IMG/VR virus record: IMGVR_UViG_3300020190_000007
Location: 62,001 to 126,000 of that record
DNA: 64,000 nt
Source of the DNA: a virus
Reading direction: 5' to 3' (one strand)
Shown here: piece after piece, positions 51,055 to 58,326 of the stretch
How the letters are laid out: every line of letters starts with the position of its first letter
Position numbering within the stretch: position 1 is the first letter of the stretch
Notes under the pieces: model-generated
What the model saw: the letters and a program-made list of their open reading frames with translations, nothing else
What the model was told of the DNA's origin: nothing
Database searches by the model: none
Position numbers and translations under genes: made by a program

Positions 51055-52818
51055 TTATCTCAAGGTGTCAAGACTAAATGTAGACAAACCACTTACGTTT
51101 ACCACACCAAAATAACGGTTGTTAACCATTTTCTTAGCGTATCTGGTCATAATACCTTTGATTGGTGTAAAGTTGAATGGATTGTACATTGTAGGTGTTA
51201 ATTGTAATGGAACGTATGGTGCGTAAATATAACCAGCGTCCAACAATGATTTACCTTTGTGACCGATAACAACCTTACCAGCTGGTAAGTATGGGTCACG
51301 GTACACTTGATAACGACCTGCTAAAGAACCGATTTTCTCGATACCCATGTTATATTGGTCTTGCTCAGGAGCCGCGTTTGAAACGTGGAAGTATTCCAAG
51401 TCGTCAAATACTGCAGATACCTCAGAAGATACAACAATCCAGTTAGCTCCACCTCTTAAGGTAGTTTTATGGATTTGAGCTGAGATTTGGTTAATTTTGG
51501 TAACCAATGTTTGGTTCCAGTCTTTTTGAGTGTAACCAGCGAATGATGAACCATCGTTACCGTATCTCCATTCGTTGTAGTCCCACTTAGATGTCCAAGC
51601 GGCACCTTTACGAATGTCACGAAGGATTTCACGGTCGATTTCTGCTGCGATTTGCTCAGACAATAAAGCTGTCAATTCAGCTTCAGCATCGATGTTGTGG
51701 AATGCACTTACGTCTTGTGCTAATTCAGGAGACCAGCTAGCTCTCAATTTTCTTTCAGTTACAGAAACTGTTACTGACTCAAGGTCGAAAGATACTTCAC
51801 CGATTTCTTCTTCGAATTCTAATGAATTGTATTCTCTCCAACTTACCTTAATGTCACTCGCCGCTAATGATGAACCAGCAACTGTGTAATCTGTAAAACC
51901 TGTTGTTACACCGTTGTACTTTTGTAAGTCGATAGATAAGTAAATAACTCCATCAGCGTCACAAACGTTTGTGAATTTACCTGTTCTACCACTGTCTTTA
52001 GAACCGTACTCTACAATGCCTTTACCGTATTTTTGAGTTACTACGCTGAAAGGAATATTAGCGGCTGCAGTAGCACCTAAGTGAGTATATAACGAACTAT
52101 CAAGACCTGATAAAGTGTAAACAGTTAATGATGCTAAGAACTCTTCAGTATCCATGACATGACCATTAGGGCCGGAAAGTTTACTAGCACCTTCGTAAGT
52201 TGTAAAACCTGAAATTTTAGCAATTACACTTGATACTGTGTTACCTGTAGCAATAGCCGCTTGAGTTGAAGCTACGCCGTTACTAAATGTAACAAATTCA
52301 ATTGTTGAGCCAGTAATTGTTGCAAAAGTACCTTTTGAGTAGTCAAACAAACCAGAATCAACTGAATCACTCGCTTCGTAGAAACGGTCATACAAGTTGT
52401 TACCAGTGTAACCAACGGCTGGGTCGGTATCGGTTGTGTTTGGGAAACCGAATGGTTGACGGTGTGCGTTTGCCGATGTTCTATCTTGAATTTTAGGTAC
52501 AAAGTAGAACAATTTACCGATAGGTAAGTTCATTGCTTGTACGGATACGATGTCGTTCGCTAACAATTTAGAGAAAACACGACGGATAATAGGGAATACT
52601 ACAGTTTCAAATGAACCTGAAGCATCGGCTACAGCCGCTTCGTTGATTAGGTATGAAGCTTGGTTTTCATACAATTGTGCGATGTTGTCTTTTTGGTGAC
52701 CGTTAAGACCCTCAAGGAATCCTAAGTCATCCCATTTTTTAATGGTATCTTCTTTGATAACACGGAGGTGTTTTAATCCAATGTTACCAACCATACCAGA
52801 TTCTAATAATGCTCCCAT
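51055..52818 (-). CDS. 23: Major capsid protein (gp23-like)
   Basis: 587 aa (T4: 521). Conserved gp23 sequence: SFETVVFPIIRRVFSKLLAN, QAMNLPIGKLFYFVPKIQDR, LRASWSPELAQDVSAFHNID then AEAELTALLSEQIAAEIDRE, and NPFNFTPIKGIMTRYAKKMV. The N-terminal 60 residues are charged and helical, ending YLINE-AAVADASG, a fit to the gp21 cleavage rule (I/L-x-E before a small residue) close to T4 E65/A66. So a mature form of about 527 aa is predicted. It starts without a Shine-Dalgarno sequence. It forms the hexameric head lattice. Confidence 0.95.
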   Translation of the reverse strand: MGALLESGMVGNIGLKHLRVIKEDTIKKWDDLGFLEGLNGHQKDNIAQLYENQASYLINEAAVADASGSFETVVFPIIRRVFSKLLANDIVSVQAMNLPIGKLFYFVPKIQDRTSANAHRQPFGFPNTTDTDPAVGYTGNNLYDRFYEASDSVDSGLFDYSKGTFATITGSTIEFVTFSNGVASTQAAIATGNTVSSVIAKISGFTTYEGASKLSGPNGHVMDTEEFLASLTVYTLSGLDSSLYTHLGATAAANIPFSVVTQKYGKGIVEYGSKDSGRTGKFTNVCDADGVIYLSIDLQKYNGVTTGFTDYTVAGSSLAASDIKVSWREYNSLEFEEEIGEVSFDLESVTVSVTERKLRASWSPELAQDVSAFHNIDAEAELTALLSEQIAAEIDREILRDIRKGAAWTSKWDYNEWRYGNDGSSFAGYTQKDWNQTLVTKINQISAQIHKTTLRGGANWIVVSSEVSAVFDDLEYFHVSNAAPEQDQYNMGIEKIGSLAGRYQVYRDPYLPAGKVVIGHKGKSLLDAGYIYAPYVPLQLTPTMYNPFNFTPIKGIMTRYAKKMVNNRYFGVVNVSGLSTFSLDTLR

Positions 52819-52845
52819 TTTAGTATTAATTTTTAATTTTTAAGT

Positions 52846-54201
52846 TTATTTTATTTTTGCCATTAAATCTTTCATTCTTCTGAATTGTGGATTCTCATAT
52901 GCTTTTGATTCCGACAATACTTTTGAAGAAGAAGATGTTTGTGACGTTGTTATTTTATCAACCACTGATTCAGTTACAGGTTTTTTTGTATCTAATTCAG
53001 TTTTTATAGAACTATATAAGTTCTTAGACTCTTTCAAGGTTGAGATTGAATCGAATCTTTTTAAGATGTTTAACTTCTCTTGTTTGGTGGTCGAGTGTTC
53101 AGTAAACAAACGGGTAGCGTAAGCCAAGTTAGCGTTGAATACAGCAACTTCATTTAACTTTTCTTTGAATAAGACTAAAGCCTTTTTATATTCATCGTTT
53201 TGTTTTTTGAGTTTACTAACTTCTTCGTTGATTGAACCCGAACCAGCTTTATATTTTGTTTTGCCTTTAATACCGGCTCTATTCATACCACCTTTATCTC
53301 CGTGAAGATTTGATGTAGTTCTTGATGCTTCATCAACGTCACCCATCTTGGGGTCTTGGTCTTCGTCATCTTCGCACATCTTTTCGTCCTCGTACATCTT
53401 GGGGTCTATTTCATATTCGCACAACTCGTCGTCCTCGGGCATCATCATAGGGTCCATCATGTCTTCATCAACATCATCAAGTTCGATTTCGTAAACTGTT
53501 TGTTCAGAATCATCCATCATTTCTTTCAATTCATTTGAATATTCCGACTCATAACCCATGCCCATGTCTTCATCATCCATTTCCATGTCTTCATCATCCA
53601 TTTCCATGTCTTCATCATCCATTTCCATGTCTTCATCATCCATTTCCATGTCTTCATCATCCATTTCCATGTCTTCATCATCCATTTCCATGTCTGCACC
53701 TAACTTAATGATATACTCGTCATCACCATCAGACAATTCGATGTGGTCATCATCTTTCTTAACGATTACTCCATCTTCAGGACTCATTGCTTTAAAAACT
53801 TTTAAAATTTCGTCTTCGTCAGCACCAGTCATATCAACCACATCGTCATCATCCATGTCTCCAAAGTCGTTCATGTTATCCATGTCGCCAAAGTCGTCAT
53901 CAGATGAATCTTTTGAGTCGATGTCTTTAGATAGTTCATCAGATGAGTTGTCATCATCTTCGTCTGATTTATCGTCCCCAGTGTTATCGTCAGCACCTGC
54001 TGATACATCGTCTGCGGGGTCTTCTTCAGGATTAGGTTGTTCTTTAACAACTTTTTCCTCATCTTCCATGGATTCTTTCAACAAATCGCCGATTTCTTGT
54101 TTCATAGTTGAAGCAAGTATACCTTTTGCGTTTGCCCTTACCGCCTCCTCAAGGGTCTGTACTTGAAGCAATGCTTGTTCTAGAATGGATTTTTCGCTCA
54201 T
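52846..54201 (-). CDS. 22: Prohead core/scaffold protein (gp22-like), very acidic
   Basis: 451 aa (T4 gp22: 269). Located between protease and capsid genes, the T4 scaffold position. Long stretches of Asp/Glu/Met, including a block of about seven EMDDEDM heptapeptides (residues about 169-213), then helices (KLKKQNDEYKKALVLFKEKL; YATRLFTEHSTTKQEKLNIL) typical of gp22. It ends with QFRRMKDLMAKIK, a tail shared with the protease. It should assemble inside the prohead and be degraded by gp21. Assignment rests on position, composition and the C-terminal half. Confidence 0.75.
   Translation of the reverse strand: MSEKSILEQALLQVQTLEEAVRANAKGILASTMKQEIGDLLKESMEDEEKVVKEQPNPEEDPADDVSAGADDNTGDDKSDEDDDNSSDELSKDIDSKDSSDDDFGDMDNMNDFGDMDDDDVVDMTGADEDEILKVFKAMSPEDGVIVKKDDDHIELSDGDDEYIIKLGADMEMDDEDMEMDDEDMEMDDEDMEMDDEDMEMDDEDMEMDDEDMGMGYESEYSNELKEMMDDSEQTVYEIELDDVDEDMMDPMMMPEDDELCEYEIDPKMYEDEKMCEDDEDQDPKMGDVDEASRTTSNLHGDKGGMNRAGIKGKTKYKAGSGSINEEVSKLKKQNDEYKKALVLFKEKLNEVAVFNANLAYATRLFTEHSTTKQEKLNILKRFDSISTLKESKNLYSSIKTELDTKKPVTESVVDKITTSQTSSSSKVLSESKAYENPQFRRMKDLMAKIK
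53563..53694 (-). repeat. 21-bp tandem repeats in the scaffold gene
   Basis: At least six near-perfect copies of CATGTCTTCATCATCCATTT(C) from 53563, period 21 bp, encoding the acidic EMDDEDM units. Near-identity at third positions points to recent expansion by slippage. Confidence 0.9.
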
Positions 54202-54220
54202 ATTATTAAATATATTTACC

Positions 54221-54228
54221 TATAAATA
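54221..54228 (-). promoter_or_regulatory. TATTTATA element before the scaffold/capsid operon
   Basis: TATTTATA on the minus strand, 19 nt before the ATG at 54201. Confidence 0.6.
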
Positions 54229-54281
54229 TGCTGATAATGTAAAAAAATACCGATTATAGTTTGATAACCTATAATAAATTA

Positions 54282-54965
54282 TTATTTACCTAAATAACTA
54301 TCCAACTTTGACATCAAATTTTTCATTCTATTTGAGTCTGATGGATTTTCTTGAATTGATTCTTGATATTGGTCCCTGTCTTTTAAGTCTGAGAATACAT
54401 ATGCACCTGGTGTACTTGGGGATGACACTAAATCAAAACACACTAATTCAAAATCTTCTTGAACAATGTTTTGACCTTTAATATTTTTTAAAGAACCAAC
54501 ACCTCTTGATGATATACCAAGTGTTGCACCATTCATTAATAACATGGCAGCTTGGTCACCTTTAGTACTAACTATTCCCATTTTTTTCCAAGCGGGAGAA
54601 GTAAATAATTTTATTTTACCCATAAGGATTTTACCATCCCACCATGTTTCTAAAATCGAATGTGAAACTCTGTCTAAATCTATTAGTGAAGATGTTGGGT
54701 GATTTAGTTCGTTTAATGCACCACCTTTATTTATAATAGATTGATATTTTTCATTTTCTCTCTTAAGAATGTCTTCAGGGTAGATTCTACCATTTTTATT
54801 TGGTGTATCATATTTTTGTAAAACAGCGTAAAGGACCACATCATCAGAATAGTCCACATCTTTCATTTCAGAAATAATTTTCTGATTTTCTTTTGGTGAT
54901 ATATAACCAGCGTCGTATTCTATTAGTATACCTTTACCGGTTTCATTTGGGCCGAGTATTTTCAT
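54282..54965 (-). CDS. 21: Prohead maturation protease (gp21-like)
   Basis: 227 aa (T4: 212). The herpesvirus-assemblin-type protease core is visible: ALNELNHPTSS with catalytic His89, and GATLGISSRGVGSL with catalytic Ser152/153; ENFELVCFDLVSSPSTPGA-like EDFELVCFDLVSSPSTPGAY gives the following strand. It cleaves scaffold and capsid proteins at I/L-x-E sites. The tail ends NRMKNLMSKLDSYLGK, similar to that of the scaffold. Preceded by TATTTATT. Confidence 0.92.
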   Translation of the reverse strand: MKILGPNETGKGILIEYDAGYISPKENQKIISEMKDVDYSDDVVLYAVLQKYDTPNKNGRIYPEDILKRENEKYQSIINKGGALNELNHPTSSLIDLDRVSHSILETWWDGKILMGKIKLFTSPAWKKMGIVSTKGDQAAMLLMNGATLGISSRGVGSLKNIKGQNIVQEDFELVCFDLVSSPSTPGAYVFSDLKDRDQYQESIQENPSDSNRMKNLMSKLDSYLGK

Positions 54966-54977
54966 CCAACTTTTTAT

Positions 54978-54985
54978 AATAAATA
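54978..54985 (-). promoter_or_regulatory. TATTTATT element before the protease gene
   Basis: TATTTATT on the minus strand, 12 nt before the ATG at 54965. Confidence 0.5.
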
Positions 54986-54995
54986 CCTCAGATAC

Positions 54996-55424
54996 TTAAT
55001 TAATTTTTTTTTCAAAGAAATTAAATAAAGTTTCGTTCGTCAAAACGGTGTCTATTATAGTTTCTGATAAGTTGGTAATAATATTTTCAACTTCTTTAGA
55101 ACGCACATCAAAAAATTTATCGACATACAATGTAATTTCAAGGTCCATGAAAGACCTTTTATTTGTTTTTATGGCACTAGTTTTAATATCCAAATCAACA
55201 ATTGATTCTCTTTTAAATAAATCAGAATTTAAACAATAAACTTTTTCTTTTATTTGTCTTCTTGTTTTTGAAATTAATTTTTCAAAATCGTGGTCGTTTA
55301 TTGTTGGTTGAGTCCATGAATTTAATTGTACGTAGATTGTTTTTAAGTTTTTACAATCAACCGTTCCGTATCCAATTTTTACATTATTGTGAACACCAAT
55401 TGAAATAAACTTTCCTTTTTTCAT
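54996..55424 (-). CDS. Hypothetical protein in head module
   Basis: 142 aa. Beta-alpha pattern (ISIGVHNNVKIGYGTVDCKN, LKTIYVQLNSWTQPTINDHD, FMDLEITLYVDKFFDVRSKE) with a C-terminal helix. Not recognised. It lies between the prohead protease and the plus-strand bS21 gene, back to back with the latter. Small proteins here in T4 (gp67, gp68) are core components, but no sequence likeness is seen. Confidence 0.6.
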   Translation of the reverse strand: MKKGKFISIGVHNNVKIGYGTVDCKNLKTIYVQLNSWTQPTINDHDFEKLISKTRRQIKEKVYCLNSDLFKRESIVDLDIKTSAIKTNKRSFMDLEITLYVDKFFDVRSKEVENIITNLSETIIDTVLTNETLFNFFEKKIN

Positions 55425-55498
55425 TTAATAATATCATACTTATGTACTTTATGGTGTATTTAAAATATACAAAATAAACTTAATAAATCAAAACTTTT

Positions 55499-55506
55499 TA
55501 TTTATA
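55499..55506 (+). promoter_or_regulatory. TATTTATA element before the bS21 gene
   Basis: TATTTATA, 15 nt before the ATG at 55522. The leader TTTCAAAAAAAGATT has no Shine-Dalgarno sequence. Confidence 0.55.
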
Positions 55507-55521
55507 TTTCAAAAAAAGATT

Positions 55522-55722
55522 ATGATAATCGTAAACGTCAACAAAGAAAAAAACCTTGAATCAGCATTAAAAAAATACAAATACAAGGTTCAAAAAACTA
55601 AACAAATCGAAAAACTTAGAAAAAAACAAGAATATGTTAAACCATCGGTTGAAAAAAGAGATAAAAAATTAAAGGCGATTTATAAGCAGCAATTGTTTAC
55701 CGATAAAGAAAAATCAAATTAA
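55522..55722 (+). CDS. rpsU: Ribosomal protein bS21
   Basis: 66 aa, the normal bS21 length. MIIVNVNKEKNLESALKKYK followed by YKVQKTKQIEKLRKKQEYVK and PSVEKRDKKLKAIYKQQ matches bS21, in the form of Bacteroidota (start I-I/V-V, 'E..ALKrYKrK..KT....LR.RQ...KPSv.KR...kaaY.Q'). bS21 sits on the 30S platform near the 3' end of 16S rRNA. In Bacteroidota, bS21 with bS6/bS18 helps sequester the anti-Shine-Dalgarno sequence. A phage copy could replace host bS21 and bias translation to phage mRNA. It is the only plus-strand gene inside the head module; its end overlaps the convergent 246-aa gene by 9 nt. Confidence 0.92.
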   Translation: MIIVNVNKEKNLESALKKYKYKVQKTKQIEKLRKKQEYVKPSVEKRDKKLKAIYKQQLFTDKEKSN

Positions 55723-56454
55723 ACCATTTTTTAATTCAATTAGTTTATAGTAATTGAATTTTGAAATTTCCGATTTTTCAACTTCTAATTTTACATTAGT
55801 AAGTTTACTAACTACAGAATCTTCGGTAGATTCTTTTAATAGTGAATCTAATTTGTTATTAAGTTCTTTTTTTACAGAGTTCATTTCATTAATCAATTCC
55901 TCATCAGTCATTGATACAATCTTATTGAAAGTTTCTTTTTGTTCCTCATTCAAAAAATCACTATACTTAATATTAAAATTATTTACCAACACCGCATTCA
56001 ATAAAGAATGATTTTCTATTTGAACTGAAGGTTTTTCAAAAATTTCTTTTTTCTTTTCTTGAATCAAATGAAATATTAAGTTTTCTCTAGCGTCAATCTT
56101 AGATGCGATATTGTGCATATTGGTTTCCTCCGAAAGAATATCCAAATCGTTATAAAGTAAATTTGATTCCGCTACAACGCCTTTGATTGATTTATCAAAC
56201 TCTTTTATTTCTTTTTTCAAAGATTTAGTTTTTTCTACTAAAATAGGTTCAATAGATTCCACATATAATTTGGCTTTATCTTTTGATGAAATGTTCAAGT
56301 TTTCAATATTTTCATAAAACATATACATTTCAGATAAAGATTTATTTGATTTTAGTTTATTTACTAAATCTTTAATTTCACCTTTATTATTAGAGGCGTA
56401 AGATTCGGTAAGTTTTGTTAATAGTTTTATTTTTAATTTACCAAAGTTTGTCAT
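55714..56454 (-). CDS. Helical head-module protein of unknown function
   Basis: 246 aa, almost all helix, Lys/Glu/Asn-rich (LVEKTKSLKKEIKEFDKSIK, MTDEELINEMNSVKKELNNK). Located between portal and protease, the place of core proteins gp67/gp68 in T4, and begins 5 nt after the portal stop. A short amphipathic start (KLKIKLLTKLTES) resembles that of other putative core proteins in the window. Core role inferred from place and shape. Confidence 0.65.
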   Translation of the reverse strand: MTNFGKLKIKLLTKLTESYASNNKGEIKDLVNKLKSNKSLSEMYMFYENIENLNISSKDKAKLYVESIEPILVEKTKSLKKEIKEFDKSIKGVVAESNLLYNDLDILSEETNMHNIASKIDARENLIFHLIQEKKKEIFEKPSVQIENHSLLNAVLVNNFNIKYSDFLNEEQKETFNKIVSMTDEELINEMNSVKKELNNKLDSLLKESTEDSVVSKLTNVKLEVEKSEISKFNYYKLIELKNGLI

Positions 56455-56459
56455 TTTTG

Positions 56460-58274
56460 TTATTCGTTTAAGAAGTTTTTAAGTTTATTTTCTATTTCAT
56501 AAATATTATCTTGAGCTTTATTCATATCAAACAAATCTTCTAATTTGTCATTTTCGTTCAACATACTCAATATATTGTGTTTTTTTGTTTCGTTCTCACT
56601 CAAAGGAGCGTCTCCACCCCCCGCTGGTGGCGGTGGTGGTGGGGTACCTCCGCCCGTACCCATATTCATACCGCCAGCATCGCCGCCAGCCGCATCTCCA
56701 CCTTCTTGTCTTTCCTCTTCGGGAACCCCATATTTTGAATCAACATCATCAAATACACCACTTCGTTTGATAACGTTTTGTGTGTTAGTTAATTCGAAAC
56801 CAATTGCTCTTTCAATTCTTTGTTGTTGTAAATCAAGAATCACTTCACTGTCACTCATACCAAGAATATTTTTCTTAGCCCAAGTATGTGAAACAGGTAG
56901 GATTCCAATTTGAGATTGGTCAGATGTTGCATCTTTATACAATACAATTTTTTCTTTCCATTGTTCAATTCTCAACAAATCAGATTGTGCTGACGGGTTT
57001 GTTAATGATAATGTGAAATTATCTAATTCATCTTCCAAACCCAATAAGTAAAGATGAATTAATGCTATTTTATTTAATTCTTGAATTACCGATTTTTGAA
57101 TTCTGTTGATTGTTCTTGCAAAACGAATATCCATCAACGCGAGAGTTTTACCGTCACCAACAACTTCTTCAAAACCTAAGAAAGCTTTTGGAATACGAAG
57201 TGCCGCCAACATTTTCTTTTGGATATATTCAATGTCGGCAATTTCACCTAAGTTTTGTGCCCCTGCTAATGTTTCAATAGGATTTGTTTGAGCTGGGTCA
57301 CGAACAGGGATGAAATAATCTTGGTCAACCGCCATTTGATTATATCTCATATCAACTTGACCGTTTCTTGAATCAACCACTTGGTCTCTTTTAAATTTAT
57401 TAGCCACACGTTGTACATAAGCCTCGATGTCTTTGTCATCCATGTTACCAACAAATATTTTAAAAACCCTTCTTTCAGGTGCTCTTGTTGTTCTATAAAT
57501 CAACATAGCATCCTCTGCTAAAAGTAATTGTTTCCAAATTCTTCTAATTTTATCCAACATAGAGGTACCATAAGGAAGTTTTCTATCATCACCCAATAAT
57601 CTAAAATGGGCTATTTCCCAAGCTTGAAATTCTAAATCTTTATTTTTCCATTGAAATCTTAACTCTCTTGTTGGAAGTTGCATTGAGTTTTGTTGATTTG
57701 GTGTTTTGCTTTCTTTACCTTCATGTCTTTCAATTTCAATATTAGGTAATTGTTGACACCCAATAATACCTCTTTCAGGGTCTATTTTAAGGTAAACAAA
57801 GTTATCGCCGTACTTACAAGTACCCCTTGTCCACATTTGTAAGTTAGTGTTCAAATCTAACCTATTCATAAACAAATCATCAAGAATAATTTTGACTCTT
57901 GATGATTCTGAAAAAATAGTTAATATTTCACCTTTTTCAGATAATGTTGTTGATTCTTCGGCGTATATATCTAAAGCGGCAGAAATTTCAGGAGTAAATT
58001 CCATCGATTCATAATCGTAATATGCTGACAACCTATTTGGTTCGTAATATACCGATTGATTATAAAGAGATTGGTCAAGTTTTGTCCACTTGTCTGCAAT
58101 GTATTGACTCTGCTGAGCTTGTAGCATCGATTTTTCATACTCCTCCCTACTATTTGTTTTTAGTATTTGTTCTTTATCAAAATTGAAAGACGGAGCCTCC
58201 TCAGGAGTTACCCTACCAGGGAACCCAAACATTTTTGTTAATCTCTGAAATACCGTTAAATTACTTTCCGCCAT
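56460..58274 (-). CDS. 20: Portal protein (gp20-like)
   Basis: 604 aa (T4: 524). Conserved gp20 blocks: MEFTPEISAALDIYAEESTT, WTRGTCKYGDNFVYLKIDPE, TTRAPERRVFKIFVGNMDDK, QNLGEIADIEYIQKKMLAAL then RIPKAFLGFEE. The C-terminal part has a Gly/Pro-rich linker (GGGTPPPPPPAGGGDAP, about residues 540-560) before a final helical segment. Twelve copies form the DNA-entry ring. It follows terminase with a 52-nt gap carrying TATTTATA. Confidence 0.94.
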   Translation of the reverse strand: MAESNLTVFQRLTKMFGFPGRVTPEEAPSFNFDKEQILKTNSREEYEKSMLQAQQSQYIADKWTKLDQSLYNQSVYYEPNRLSAYYDYESMEFTPEISAALDIYAEESTTLSEKGEILTIFSESSRVKIILDDLFMNRLDLNTNLQMWTRGTCKYGDNFVYLKIDPERGIIGCQQLPNIEIERHEGKESKTPNQQNSMQLPTRELRFQWKNKDLEFQAWEIAHFRLLGDDRKLPYGTSMLDKIRRIWKQLLLAEDAMLIYRTTRAPERRVFKIFVGNMDDKDIEAYVQRVANKFKRDQVVDSRNGQVDMRYNQMAVDQDYFIPVRDPAQTNPIETLAGAQNLGEIADIEYIQKKMLAALRIPKAFLGFEEVVGDGKTLALMDIRFARTINRIQKSVIQELNKIALIHLYLLGLEDELDNFTLSLTNPSAQSDLLRIEQWKEKIVLYKDATSDQSQIGILPVSHTWAKKNILGMSDSEVILDLQQQRIERAIGFELTNTQNVIKRSGVFDDVDSKYGVPEEERQEGGDAAGGDAGGMNMGTGGGTPPPPPPAGGGDAPLSENETKKHNILSMLNENDKLEDLFDMNKAQDNIYEIENKLKNFLNE

Positions 58275-58277
58275 GTA

Positions 58278-58285
58278 TATAAATA
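58278..58285 (-). promoter_or_regulatory. TATTTATA element before portal gene
   Basis: TATTTATA on the minus strand, 3 nt before the ATG at 58274. Confidence 0.55.
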
Positions 58286-58326
58286 GTTTAAGAGAATATA
58301 ATTAATTTTATTATTATAATAAAGGA

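Noticed and set aside
53563-53694. Regular 21-bp repeats as a CRISPR-like array
   Set aside because: No spacers; the units are in-frame and coding in gp22.
53558-54166. Long plus-strand open frame (202 codons) opposite the scaffold gene
   Set aside because: It encodes only SMSSSSI repeats, the mirror of the Asp/Glu/Met codon repeats of gp22 on the other strand.
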